From Phytopythium helicoides (Eukaryota > Oomycota > Peronosporomycetes > Pythiales > Pythiaceae), in assembly GCA_024867545.1 (NCBI GenBank), contig JANFNE010000025.1, positions 62,001-126,000 of the forward strand: a stretch of 64,000 bases of DNA, read 5' to 3'. The notes under the pieces were generated by a model. The model was given only the letters and a program-made list of their open reading frames with translations. It was not told where the DNA came from and did not search any database. Position numbers and translations under genes: made by a program. Within the stretch, counting starts at the first letter, position 1; each line of letters begins with the position of its first letter. Of this stretch, positions 51,733 through 63,542 are shown one piece after another.

Positions 51733-53422
51733 TCAGAACCCCTCCATTTCGTCTTCTTCTAGCGCAGCAACGCCGCACAGATCGTCAGGAAGCTGCGGCG
51801 CAGCATCGACCTCAGGATCCGCGTCGTCAAAGTCGCTCAAACCATCGTCGGCGTCGTTTTGCTGCCGAACGGCAGTCTTGGACATCGACTTTGTACTCAC
51901 TCCTCCTGCAGACTTGCGAGAGATCGCACCAATAGCAGCAGACTTTTCAGCTACTTGAGGCTGTCGACGGGTTGGCAGAGGCTTTGGTCGGTCAAGTTGC
52001 TTCTCATGGGAAGGTGTTGACTTCTGTCCTTGTGGCGGGGTCCGCTTTTTCTGCGTCAACTGCTGAGGCAGCCGCCCAGAAACTTGCTTTGGCGATTTAT
52101 TCTTCCTGGGCGACAACTCCTGATTGCCTTCAGCCTTGACAGTTGGTAACTCACCGATGCTGCCCCCACTAGCAAGACTAGGAAGTCTTCCGTTCCCTTT
52201 CTTTTTCGAGGAAAGCTGTGATTTGGACTGATTCGGGTGCGTACTGGAGGATGCCAACGGAACGATAGGTGGAGTCGAAGGTTTGTCTTCTGACGCCTTG
52301 GGCAAAAACTGCTCATAATAGCAAAGTTCGTTCTTCGCCACTGCGGTTTCATTGGCGACTTGCTGCTTGGCCATTGCAACAACACTGTTGAACGCATCTA
52401 ACTCTCGTTTCGCAGTCACCTGATAACCTGTCGGGCTCTTCTCTTCATTGACGGCATCCGCGTGGTTTGCTGCAGGCGCTCGAGAACTTGTCATATGCTG
52501 AGCTCGTAACTGCGAGATTACAGCTCGTGCCTCTCGGATGGAGCTGATATCGCATGAAATTGATTGCGGAGGTGTAGCGTTGGTCTCAGCAGTTTTCTGT
52601 TGAGCAATTGAACTGTCACCGTGCCGTCCGCTTTTGTCGCCATCTCGAGAGCTCGGCCTTGAGATCGCCCCACCAATCGGGGGAAGAGGAATCCCTGCAC
52701 TAAGTGGCTCAAGTGGCCGCGAACTTCGTTTGGCGCCATTGAAGCTCTCTGACACACGTATTTCGTTTCGGTTCGGCGCCGAGGTTCCGTTGTCTCTAGC
52801 CAGATGTAAAAGGTTTGTCCGCTCCACGTGCTCAAACAGCTTTAGCGATGGAGCACGGATAACAGGGAGTGATCGCGGGTAGAATGCGCAGTCACCCACG
52901 CTGATATCGTTGGTGAATGCATGTTTAGTGGCTTGCAGAGCTATCACAAGTTTGCTCAGCTTGGAATGAACCACGATTTGATCTTGGAAATTATCCCATG
53001 CATAGTCACTCTCAGCTGCAGACGGCGGTATGAACTCGATTTCGTAGCTGAACGCACATTGAGTAGATAATAAAGGCATCAATGCGCCAGCAGCAGGGTC
53101 ACGAATGTCACTTCTCAACGATAGCTGGAAGCGACTAGTTGATGGAGGAGTGATAATAAGCGGGAGATGCGTGGAAGTGGACGCTTCTTTCCCATCATTC
53201 GGCCTCAACTCTATTGAGAAGTTTTGCTTCAAATCTCTCTGAGGTCAACGAAGGAACGCATGTAAGATGCTTGCTGCCATCGTTAACGCATCGAAAAGCA
53301 CTTTGACGACTCACGGGTGGTAATGTACTCCATGATGAAAAGCGAGCGGAAGCAGCGGAAACGTGAAGGTCGAATTCGCGGTCGTTGACGAGCACAAGCG
53401 TCGATACCCCGTTGCTTGGCAT
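51733..53422 (-). CDS. unknown protein, two exons
   Basis: Exons 53422-53315 and 53238-51733 with a 76-nt intron (GTGAGTCG ... CCTCAG) give 537 aa. The start MPSNGVSTLVLVNDREFDL begins a beta-rich N-terminal region (about residues 1-190, including FSIELRPNDG, FSYEIEFIPP and KLVIALQATKHAF) that could be a small folded domain. The rest is low complexity, rich in Ser/Pro/Lys/Gln, with an acidic tail (DDGLSDFDDADPEVD). I do not recognise a family. The tail overlaps no other gene and its stop lies 66 nt from the convergent hydrolase stop. Confidence 0.75.
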
Positions 53423-53807
53423 GTTTCTGCCTCAACGGAGTTGCCCTTCACTTTGTTTTGGCTGTGGAATGCGACGAAGGAGCTTCTGGGTGAGACCACA
53501 CCCTATTATTAGGGGGAGCTTTCAATCGCCTTTCATCATGAGACGATTGGTCATGTCTAAACAAGCACGGGAAGGTGCTAAGAAACTGCATTCTCGTGTC
53601 CGTTTGAACCTTCAATTCGTTCTATGGGAGCATGAGACTTGGGCCATCACTGGATGCTGTGTTTCTCTCCACCAGCATCCCACAAGTCTCCACCATCCCA
53701 GGAACTGTCTGCATGATATCCTGTCTGGACCTGTTCATTTGTCGTTTCGCCGCCTCGACTGACAGTCAGGAAGGTTGAGTCCCCACTCGTTTCCGATCAA
53801 CTCCGAA
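53423..53807. other. divergent promoter region (unknown gene / FYVE-GAF gene)
   Basis: 385 nt between two start codons. Short frames only. Confidence 0.4.
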
Positions 53808-55385
53808 ATGGACAACGAGCCGCCGTTCCCGTTTGCTGAGCTTTATGGCTCTGCTCAAGCTGCTCGTGGTGGACCTCGAGTTGTTCCTGGAATCGCAATT
53901 TCTGAGTGGAAGACTGATGCTCGGGCGATGCGATGCGGCCTTTGTCTGAAGAAGTTCTCGTTGCTGCGTTGGAAGCACCACTGCCGTGTCGTACGTTTGT
54001 TGCTGGCTTTCCTTGCATGATATGCTGCTCGCATTCTAAGCTCTGGTTGATCCGACGTTTTGTAGTGTGGAGATGTTTGTTGCCGTCGCTGCCTCGGCTT
54101 TTGCCTCGTCGATGTCCCCATGCTTGGTGTAGATCTTGCTTACACTTGTGGCCGATGCATTCGCCGCGTGGCAACCAAGCCATCGGCATTTTCTGAGGAT
54201 CCGGACACAGGAGCTTCGTCATACCTGACCATAATGTCGTCACCGATGTCAACTTCATCCCTTTCGTCCTCCTGTCCGTCATCACCATCAGGCGAGACGT
54301 TGCCACCTTCTCCGTCATCCGTATCTTCGAGCTTCAACTCCCCACAAACTTCGGGAACAAGCGGGGCTGCAAGTTCTTCGCTTCCGGCGTCTTTTTCAAA
54401 CGCTCTTCACTCGAAAAAGCTTACCGATAGCTGCGGTCGCGCAATCGCGCCATTCCAAGTGACAGTGAGTCAGTCCCGCAGTGCCAAACTTCAGTCTGTT
54501 TGTTCTTTGGTCGGAGACTACCTCGACTGTGCAGGAGCAGCAGTTGTTCTTGTCTCGGGGAATAGTGATGAGCGTGACCGCCACTTGTGGGTCGTCGCGC
54601 ATCGTGGACTTCGATCACGCCTTCTACACGATGACGCGTTCCTATCTCTCTGTCAGAAAGCGACCGATAGGAATACGCCTTTCAATCTTTCGGAGCCAAA
54701 GACGCGTGCAACCGCCTCGAGCAATGACACCTTCCGATTCGCAGCAGTATCGCCTCTCCGCCACCGAGACATTGATGTCCTCGAGGAGCAAGACGACGAT
54801 GAGACTTCGAGCCAGGATGACAGCCAACTAGGCGATGGAGAGGCTGTCGGCTGCCTCGTGGCGCTTGACACTCGAGCGCGAAGCGAGGCTTCGGGACAGC
54901 GCGTTCGCAAGACATTAGAGAACCTTGCTCGACTCGTTATGGATCTGTTGATAGAAGAGCAGACCATCCTGCGGATTTTTGAGTCTGGCGACTTCAAGAT
55001 GTTTGCATCAAATGCGTTAGACCTCGCACCAGTCACCTCCAACGTCTTCGAAGCAGCAGGAGCAGGAGCAATTTCACCTCCTTTGAATCAAGCTCCCGCC
55101 ACCTCCTCTGTGCGAAGAAAACGGTCAACACCAGCAGCTCCCACTGCTAACTTTCTCTCAAGTATGGTCATGAACCGTCTGCGGCGTTCACGAAGCTTTG
55201 GGTGTGTCGACTGTGACGCAGGTCAGCGACCAGTGCTGCTTGAAGAAGACGGCTTCGATATAGTGGCTCACCCAGGGATGAACGTTGGAAGGCGACACGC
55301 AGCCACCAGCAACTGCCGCATGGGTCGACGACGCCCAGTATCATCGCGATCTCCATCGACCGGTTCTACGTCGACGGCAGCGTAG
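53808..55385 (+). CDS. FYVE zinc finger plus GAF-like domain protein, two exons
   Basis: Exons 53808-53990 and 54066-55385 (75-nt intron, GTACGT ... TTGTAG) give 500 aa. Splicing rebuilds a canonical FYVE finger at residues about 43-92: CGLC, RWKHHCRVCG with the basic RHHCR-type motif, CCRRC, CGRC. This predicts binding of phosphatidylinositol 3-phosphate on endosomes. After a Ser/Pro linker, about residues 175-350 look like a GAF domain (LQSVCSLVGDYLDCAGAAVV, HLWVVAHRGL, AVGCLVALDTR), then a helix (LENLARLVMDLLIEEQ). The tail is Ser/Arg-rich. FYVE plus GAF combinations are known in oomycete gene sets; the ligand of the GAF part is unknown. Confidence 0.82.
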
Positions 55386-55477
55386 ACACGAGATTCATCT
55401 GCGTAAATAATAAAATATGATTGATGTCGAGGTTACCTACCATGTTACTGCACGCATCGTGACGCGAATGGCGTTGA

Positions 55478-58400
55478 TCACCGACCGAAGCCCATGTCCT
55501 GGCGGTAAAGCGCTTGATCGCGTGTCGTCGGCCGGTCACCAGACCAATTGCCACTGCTTGTGCGCCGACCAAATCGCTTCTTGCGACGAGCATCGGACGC
55601 ATCGAAAATTGCCTCTAGATCACATGTGTCGGCGAAGTCTGGGAAGATGGACGGCGACGGATCGATAGCGTTCGGTCCGAATTGCACGCGCAAAATCTTG
55701 TCCAAATTTTCGCGTCGAGCCCATTCCGGAATGTCCTTGGCGTCTCGACGCCGACGCTTTTGATCACTCTCATCGTCAACACTATCGTTATCCGATTCGC
55801 TTTTGTCTGAAATATCGTAGCTAGCCGCTGTAGTTGCCACTGGCTTCTTCGAAGAAGGAGCAGGAGCAGGAGCCGCAGCTGGTGCTGCTGCAGGGGCTTG
55901 GATGGGCACTGGGGCTGAAGAGGCTTTCGATGACGCAGAAGTAGACTGAGTAATCACTGAAGGCGCAGGTGGATTCGCCTTTGCAGCAGGCTTGGTGGAG
56001 CTTCGACGAGGTGGCCGAGCAGGTCGCACCTTTGTTGGAGGTGCTGGTGGAACAAGCTGCTTAGTTGCATTCGGTGGAGCAGCTGAAGTGGCCGCTTTTG
56101 CAGCCTCTTTTCGTTGTTGCTCCTCAGCTCGCTTCTTTGCGAGCCCAGCACGCATCTCCTGCAACTTTTTCATACGCTTCTGTGCCAGTTCCTGCTCGCG
56201 TTGCTTTTTCTCTTGGAGACGCTCCTGCTCTCGCTTCTGTTTTGCCTCTTGTTCTGCCCTCTCCTTCGCCTCTGCAGCCAGCCTCTTCTTCTCTTCCTCC
56301 TGCCGGCGCTGTTCCTCATACTTCTTCTTCATTGCCTCCTTGCGTCGAATCTTTTCCTGACGTTTCTTCTCCTCAAGCTGTTTCGTTTTCTCCGCCAACT
56401 TGAGTGCGTTCACCACGGGAGGTGCACGCGTAGAACTAGCGGAGCTGGAAATTTTGTTTGACTCCACGAGTGTAGCAAACGAGTGCACACCGCTGACTAA
56501 ATTCGACAGTGCTCGCTTTTCTCCTGTTGTACTGCTCGTAGTCGGGTCGGATGGGGGTCCAGTAGAACTCGTGACAGACGAAACAGTTGATGACATCGAG
56601 TCCGCTCGTGGCCGCGGCAACGATTCATCCGAGGCGGGCAGAGCAGGAATTTGCAGCTTTGCGTCGTCGTTCGCCTTGGACGTATAGTGCACAGGTACAG
56701 TTGGCTCAGTGGCACCAAGTTCGGATCGAGATGGTTCCAAAGAAACCAAACTCTCTTCCACATATCCGCTTTTCGAAGCTAACGGTGCTTCCGGTGCGAT
56801 TGACGAGCTTGCTTGTGCCTGTAACCTCAATTTCAGTTTTTCACTCTGCTCCCAATACGCCTTGGCCTTCGACTCTTCCAACCGCTTCTTTGCCGACTGT
56901 TTTGCGGCCAAACGAAGTCGCTGTGCCTCGCGCTCAACACTCTCTTGGAACTCGCGCAGTCGTTTTGCTTCGTCTGACTTGTCTGCTTCTGCAGACTTTG
57001 CTTTATCAGCCATTGACGACGGTACTGTAGCTTCGGGTGTCTTGGCAAGCTTGTGGCTCCCATCTGCCGTTAGATCAGCTTTTGGTAAGGACACAGACCT
57101 GATCCGCCCATTACTTGACGCATCATTCTCATGTGTCGACAGTCTCGCTGTCATCTCAGAGTTAGTTTCGTTGTGGCGTGACTCGTCCACGATAGAGTCG
57201 ACGACATTAGAGTTTGCAAAGCCAACTTTGCGCGAATGGAGTCGCTCCGACAATGGCAACAATAACGGAGAATCACCACCTGGTGAAGCTACATCGACTT
57301 CGTCCTTGTCTACTGAGGCCGACTTTGTTGAGCTTCCTTGTTCCGTCGGTGTTGACACTGGTACGTCTTCTTGGACCATAGCGCCTTGGAGAGCTCTAAA
57401 TCCTCGGGCGAGAAGACTAGTGTTACTGGTCGATGTGTCGATTGCGTTCTCGGTTAATGCTTTGAAGGCATTCTTGGCCCGCGAATGCAGCCACGCAACG
57501 GACCCCTTCACAAGTGGTGCTGGTGATAATAGAATGGTTGCTGTCGTTGTTTCTTCGGGTGTCGACTGCTTTGATCGATCCTCCTCAGTCGACTGGTTGG
57601 CATCAACTGTTGCTTTAGGTGCAGCCCGTGGTGACGCGTAAGAACTTGGTACGACTTCTTCGCTAGCAGCTCCAGCAACATCTGCTGCCGCTGACAGTCG
57701 CGACCCGTCAATGGAATGGGTTTCCCGGTGTGGAGCCTCCTTGTCAGGGCTGTTCTCAAGTTCTCCAAGTCCAGGGAGGCTTGCTCTGGGTTCGCCAACG
57801 TCTGACTGGTGTGCTGATAGCTTCCGAGGCTCCACTAACTCAGTGTGGACTTCCTTGTCTTGGCTTGTTGAAGTCATATCCGCACTAATGTGTGCGGTTT
57901 CATTTACCAACGAGAACCGGTGGTCTTCGACACGCTTGCCGCTACCTGTTGCGCTGTGTTTGCCGTTGTCGTCAGTCACCAAAGAACCCTGCACTTCCAA
58001 GACTGCGCTAGGAGCAGGCAAGACTGGGTTCTCTTTTCTCTTGACGGGGCTGTCCGACAGGTCAATCATCTCTTGGACCGCTGGAGTCTTCTCGGGGACT
58101 GTCCGCAGCTCGGAAGCCGCCACTGGCACGCCATCGGATCCATCACATGCGTTCTCTCCCTCCATGGCATCCAGCAGTCTGTCCAGCAGCTCGGCCTTGA
58201 CGCCCGTGGTCTTGAGCCCTCTCTTCTTGAGCTCCACCTTGAGGTCCGCGACGCGCATGTGGATGACGTCCGAGCTGTCCTGCGGCCGCGCGCGCTTGCG
58301 GCTCTTCCTCCTGTCGTGCTTGGGCCTCTCCCCAATCCCCTCCATCTCACTCCCGCTCTCATGCTCGTGCGAGCTCGACACTCCTTCATCCGCCGACGTC

Positions 58401-58779
58401 ACGTCCGCCTCCTCCCTCCTCCCGGCGTCCGCGCTCGCCTTCCTCGTCTCGTTCGCCGACACGCGCGACAGCCTGCGCTTCTTCCCGCGGTGCTCGTCCT
58501 CCCTACCATTCCACCCACCCACACACACACAAAAACCACCGTCAGCTCCACATACAAAGCGCCATACAAAGCGCAGCGCGCCCACCAGACGAACGCCGCG
58601 CGCGCGAACGGCTGCAGCGCGTCCAGCGCCGCTGGCCGCAGCCTCGCGGCCAGCGCGACGCCCCGCAGCTCGCCGCGCAGCCAGCTGGCGCCCGCGGCCG
58701 CCGCGTCCTCGAGCTGCTCCCAGTCGCCGCGCGCCTGCTCCGCTAAGTGCGAGCGGATGCGCGCCACGGCGTCGCCCAT
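55478..58779 (-). CDS. INCENP: INCENP-like chromosomal passenger protein with SAP domain, two exons
   Basis: Exons 58779-58586 and 58502-55478 (83-nt intron, TG/GTGGGC ... GGTAG) give 1,072 aa. The short helical N terminus (about 1-64) could serve the Survivin/Borealin role. A SAP motif (about 142-176: MRVADLKVELKKRGLK ... ELLDRLL) predicts DNA binding. A long disordered middle and a charged single-alpha-helix-like coiled coil (about 790-900, K/E/R/Q repeats) follow. The C-terminal IN-box (about 985-1055) begins IPEWARRENLDKIL and has DLEAIF, then the RRTSSGNW motif that Aurora phosphorylates. Known role: scaffold and activator of Aurora kinase at centromeres and the spindle midzone. Identity rests on the IN-box; the SAP fusion is unusual compared with animal INCENP. 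Confidence 0.86.
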
Positions 58780-59027
58780 GGCCGCCACCTCGCCGCTTTG
58801 GCGACAGGCGCGCGCCTTTGAGTGTTTGAATCCCGAATGCGGGGGAAACGTTGCCGCGAACGACCTATATCAGGACTGAAAATAGGATTGGCGACCTAGT
58901 TTGGAAGCTTTTTCAGGGAGGCTGTACACTGAGTGAATGTGGACGACGGTACTTGTGGAGATCAGGTGGACCACGTGAGATGCAAAGGAGTACGCTCTAT
59001 TGAAATGGGTACACTTTGGTCGAGCGG

Positions 59028-60891
59028 CTACGGGTCCGACTTGGCGACCTTGGTCTTCTTGCGGCGAGGCTGCATGGGCTCGTCGGCCGACGGCAGCGCG
59101 TCGGGATTGGCAACGCCGTCGCAGATCTTCAGCCCAGACAGCAGGTACCCGCTGCAGGCGCTCATGTTCATCTCGGGATGCGTGCGGCCTGGCAGCACCT
59201 GGTGCTCGCGCGTCCACGTCTCGTTCAGCTGCAGGTCGATCACCGATTCCATCTTCTGCAGCGTGCTGAATGTGCGAGTCAGCGGCTGCATCATTTCGAG
59301 CGGAAATCTGTCAGCTGCGGGTTTTCAAAAAAACAATTGAAAAATTGGCAATGAAGGCCACGAACCTCCAGGTACTCCGAGTAGATGACGAAGGGCTTCG
59401 AGTAGCCCAGGTACGGCAGCAGCGCGAGAAGGACGGCCTCGGGGTCGTAGTGCGACGCGATCACGAGACTGTCCGACTTCTCGCGCACCCACTCGCGCAC
59501 CACAGCCGCAGGTTGCCGCTGCACCTTCTTCTCGGCGCGCTTGGCCTTCTTGGCCTCGTAGCGCTTCTGCTCCGCCTCGGTGAAGGTCTTGGCACGCTCG
59601 GCAGCAGCAGCCTTGCGCTCTTCAGGAGTCAATCCATCGCGAGCAACAGTCTCCGGCTCGGTAACCTCACTCTCAGGCTATCACAGCATTATGACAATCA
59701 GGAAAGAGCGAAGCAGTAATGACGGACGAGATCTTCGTGCCCACCTTCTCCAACAAAGAAAAGCTTGAAAACGGAATCGGGTGGATGGACTCCAGCGTAC
59801 TCTTGTCTGTCACGGTTGCAGACAGCACAAGTCAGACTCAACTCCATGCTTAATACACGGAATCGGACCTACCGAAGTTGAACCGGCGGAGAATGTCGGC
59901 ACACGGCTGCTGTCCTTCGTAGGGCGTGATGATGCGGCCGTTGCCAGCCTGACGCTCGGCAATAGCTCCCGTGACGAGGCCCATGCAGGTGTCGACCACC
60001 AACACTTGCGAGCCAGCGTGAATGTTGGCGTACACGAGCATCTGTCCAAGAGAGTCCTCGCGGAGGTTGCTGCATGATGAGAATAGTCCAACATGAACCT
60101 CTAGTGTCTCCCCACGCCAGTCAAAGCAGCATCACCCACCAGATCTTGCCAGGATTCTTGAGTCGGTAGGTTCGGCAGAGCGACTCTGCCGTGCACTTGA
60201 GGAAACGCACGCGCGGCATATACTTCTGCTGCTTTTTCTTGAGGTACTTTTGCTTGGAGAAGTCCGTCTTGGTCTCCCACGTCTCGCTGTTCTCCACAAG
60301 CTTCTGGATGATCTCGCGGCCCGTCGCACCGCTCTCACGCAGGCCCACAATCTCATCCGTCGACAGCTTTTGCGCCGAGTTCGTGTCCGTGTAGTTGCGG
60401 TTGTCCGTCTCCGGCACAAACGCGTCTCCCGTCTCTTCATCACCCAAGCAAACAACATTAGCAAGCTGCTTCTTCTTCTGCAAATGTACTCCGAGATCAA
60501 AAAAGCTCCCACGCACCAGGGGCCACAGGGTCCGGGAACAATCCGCCCGTCACCTCGACTAGCCGCTTGTCCTGCTGCTCAAAGATGGTTCTGCACCACA
60601 CCACCACCATCAGCACCACCACAACAACTGCCACTGCGACCATCAAACAGCCCACGCACCCGTAGACCGAGCCGATTATGGGGCGCAGCGGCACCAGCTT
60701 CTTGCCCACGCGAATCGTCCTACAGCCACCCGTCAGCCCCGCAAAAACCCGCCAAAACGCGCGCAAAACGCCACGCACTCGTCCTTGGTGGCCGCCTGGA
60801 AGAACATGCGGCCGTCGCTCGTCTGGCAGATGACCGTGTCGCCCTCGTGGATCACCGTGCGCTCGCGAGCCGCCGCCATGTCGGTCGCCAT
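59028..60891 (-). CDS. TRM6: tRNA (adenine-58-N1)-methyltransferase non-catalytic subunit, eight exons
   Basis: Exons 60891-60779, 60719-60660, 60590-60517, 60434-60140, 60069-59873, 59806-59745, 59677-59376 and 59307-59028 join to 460 aa; introns are 59-82 nt. Family landmarks: VIHEGDTVICQTSDGRMFF, TIRVGKKLVPLRPIIGSVYG, TIFEQQ, TGREIIQKL, FSKQKYLKKKQQKY, LVVDTCMGLVTGAIAER, and near the C terminus NETWTREHQVLPGRTHP with the YLLSG motif. TRM6 pairs with TRM61 to make m1A58 in tRNA, including initiator tRNA, in the nucleus. The C terminus has KKTKVAK, a possible nuclear signal. The junction of exons 7 and 8 is the least certain: I used GA/GTACCT with CTGACAG, because the nearer GAG/GTTCGT donor does not keep frame. 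Confidence 0.9.
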
Positions 60892-61059
60892 CGCTCCAAG
60901 CGTGGCCGTCTTGGTCTGGGTTGGGCGTTGCTCGCTGGCCAACGAATTTCAACCAATCATGTTGGTATATGACTTATTTTGTCCAATGATATTTCATTTT
61001 TTGAATAATTTTAGCGAATCAATTACCTTGGGGAATACAGATGTAGCCATGTGTCAACC

Positions 61060-62023
61060 TCACCTCGTCACCACTGGCAGGTTCCTCGGCCTCCCGCTTG
61101 GCGACGCTGCGGGCAGCCGACTGCTGCCCTCGAGCTCTCCGCGACGAGTCGGTGAAGCTCTAGACTTGGGTATAGAAGTGGCTGCGCGTTCCATGGGCGT
61201 CGGATGCAGGCTCGGGACACTGACACAGCGTGCGAGCTCCTCGTTGCGCGCAACTGCGACTAGCGAGGCCTGCGTTGGTACTGAAGCTCGTGGGGAGCCG
61301 ACAAGGCTCGGTGTCCATACTCTAGTCGCTGCTTTCCACTCGTCAAAGCTCATGAGTGGGGCTGTTTGCTGGGTTTTGCTGGGAGATGTTAAAGGTTTCT
61401 TGTGGTGCTTTGGAGGCGAGCAGAGCTCGGTAGTTGGGTCTTCCTGGCGTCGACGCCGAGCAGCAGTGGCGGCCACAGGTGTCACCAAAGCCTTGACCTG
61501 GAGTTGCAGCTTCTCGATCTCAAGCCGTAACTCGTCGATCATCCGCACCGCGTCTCGCTCACGCTCACGACTCAGGTTGCTTTGCTGCCATGCGTGCTCG
61601 CACTCGTCGCGGTAGAACGTCAGGCTTTTGATCTCATCCAGGTGTGCCTGCTCCGTCGCTCGAATTTTGAGCGCACATGTCACTAGCTCAGCCTTCATTT
61701 CCATACACTGGAGCAGTCGAATATCAGCGCTCGTCAAAAATTTCAAACTTCACTAAAAAACGCACCTTGCCCATTAATTTGCGCTGCGCACGCACGCTCT
61801 CACGCAGCTGCACGCTCAAACTCGTGTACTCGAGCCGAAAACGATCGAACAAGTACACTAGCTTGCGCTTTCGTGTGGCTTCGTCCGTGTTTTCGGAGTC
61901 CAACAGCGTCATTAGCTCCCGTTCCGTGTCTTGGTACCTCCGCAGACGCTCGCGCTCAGCTCGAACGTCGCCATCACTATCTCGGACTTCGATGCTGGGA
62001 GTTTGGACGTCAACTGCAGGCAT
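61060..62023 (-). CDS. coiled-coil protein of unknown function, two exons
   Basis: Exons 62023-61766 and 61707-61060 (58-nt intron, AAG/GTGCGT ... CTCCAG) give 301 aa. Residues about 20-165 are almost continuous heptad-like helix (ERERLRRYQDTERELMTLL, RIDE-type repeats, DAVRMIDELRLEIEKLQLQV). The remainder is Ser/Pro/Arg-rich and disordered. No catalytic motif. It could be a cytoskeletal, centrosomal or ciliary linker; this is not determinable from sequence. Confidence 0.75.
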
Positions 62024-62250
62024 TTTAGGAGATGGCAATTGAGTTCAAAGGGGTCCCTCAATCAACAAAAGTTAATGAGCTAAAATTACCGACCTTAAGC
62101 GCATGAAGCAGACAAAATTGGATTCTTCATCTAATCGCGTTGGCAGTGCGAACCACTTCTCTCGAGCTTCTTGTGAGATTGACCAAGCAAAGTGTCTTGC
62201 AGATATCTTTCGATTCGACTCGAACCTTGCCTTGGGATTTTTGAAATTCG

Positions 62251-63542
62251 CTACACGAGTCCTCCTTCTGACGGCACGTAGATTTCCTGCAGCGCAAACT
62301 GGAGGGAACTGACCCAACGTTCAGAGATTTGTCGTAACTCGTGCCAACCACCCTCGGGTAGCAAAAATATAGGACGATGAAGCCGCATATTGACAGAATG
62401 AATCATGGTGACAATTTCTTCTTCGTCCTCCTCGCCTTCTTCCAAATCTTCAAGTTTCCGATTTTCGCTCTGTCGAGTCATTCTTCTGTTCCCTCTTCGC
62501 CTTGGTCGCGTTCGAGCTGTCACTTCGACAACAGCCGTGGCATCGCGACGCGCTCGTTGCTCGGGTTGATATGGGTATAATTCGTCTTGATCGACATAGT
62601 CAAAAACTGCAATACCGTAGCCTTTTTTCCGCCGTCGCTGGCGCTCGTCATTCACAACTTCATCGTTTGCAGACTCGTCTTCTTCATCAAAACGCGAGAA
62701 GACAGCGTAGTTGGACTCGATGACAAGGTTCCGCACAGGCGTGAACGAGACGAGTCGGTTCTGAGACGCACCGCCGTCTCCATGCTGATCGTCCTCGCGA
62801 ATCGTGACACTTCCGAGTCTCTCGGACAGCACAATCTCGATGTTGCGAAAGAACTGCGTCACTGCATCGAACACGCCGCGCACGGTTGCTCTCCCAGCGA
62901 ACTGGAAAGTACTCACGTGCGCAAGGCAGTAGTCTCCGTCCGGCGCCTCGAAGCTCAGATGATCCCTCATCATGACTCTCGGGTCAATCCACGCAAACCG
63001 CGAATGCAGGAACTCCTCGCCGTGGCGCAACACAGACTCCCTCAAGCTCAGCAGTTCCTCTCGTCGGCCTCCTAGCTCCTTCGGGAGTCGGATAAACCGA
63101 TGGAGCGGACTTCCAGCTCGAATGTCCTGCTCAACGCCAACAAATCCATCAGGACCTCGGACAACCAGCAAGCTTCTAAAGGCACAGCGGACGCACGAAG
63201 AGCGCGTACTCGGTCAGCAGGCGCAGCGTGGGTGCATCTGCTCTCTGTCTCCGCTGCACGGCCAGCCGCAGCACTCGCCTGGCAAACTTGGCCTGCTGGT
63301 CGCTGGCCGCCTCTCCGCTCCCTCCCACGACCTCCGCTCGCTGCTGGAGCTCCTGGAACGCCCTCTCCAGCCCTCGCAGCTGCCCCGTGAGCTGCTCAAT
63401 CTCCTCCTGCACGACCGCAACGCCGTCAGAAGCCCAGCCCAGCAGCCATCTCCGCCAGCTCCACAGGCCCACGCACGCGTCGAATGGCGTGCAGCGCCTT
63501 GCGGGGCGGCCGCTTGCGCTTCCTCTTCGCCTCGCTGCTCAT
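62251..63542 (-). CDS. basic/coiled-coil regulator-like protein, three exons
   Basis: Exons 63542-63477, 63406-63197 and 63126-62251 (introns 70 and 70 nt) give 383 aa. Very basic N terminus (KRKRKRPPRKALHAIRR) leads directly into a leucine-zipper-like coil (EEIEQLTGQLRGLERAFQEL), a bZIP-like layout. The middle and C terminus (about 95-260: LSLRESVLRHGEEFL, GDYCLAHVSTFQFAG, VRGVFDAVTQFFRNIEIVL) resemble the START-like part found in many oomycete proteins of similar layout, such as the M96 mating-protein group; this is a tentative link. An Arg-rich and an acidic patch follow, then a final conserved-looking segment (WHELRQISERWVSSLQFALQE). Likely nuclear, but function not proven. Confidence 0.72.
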
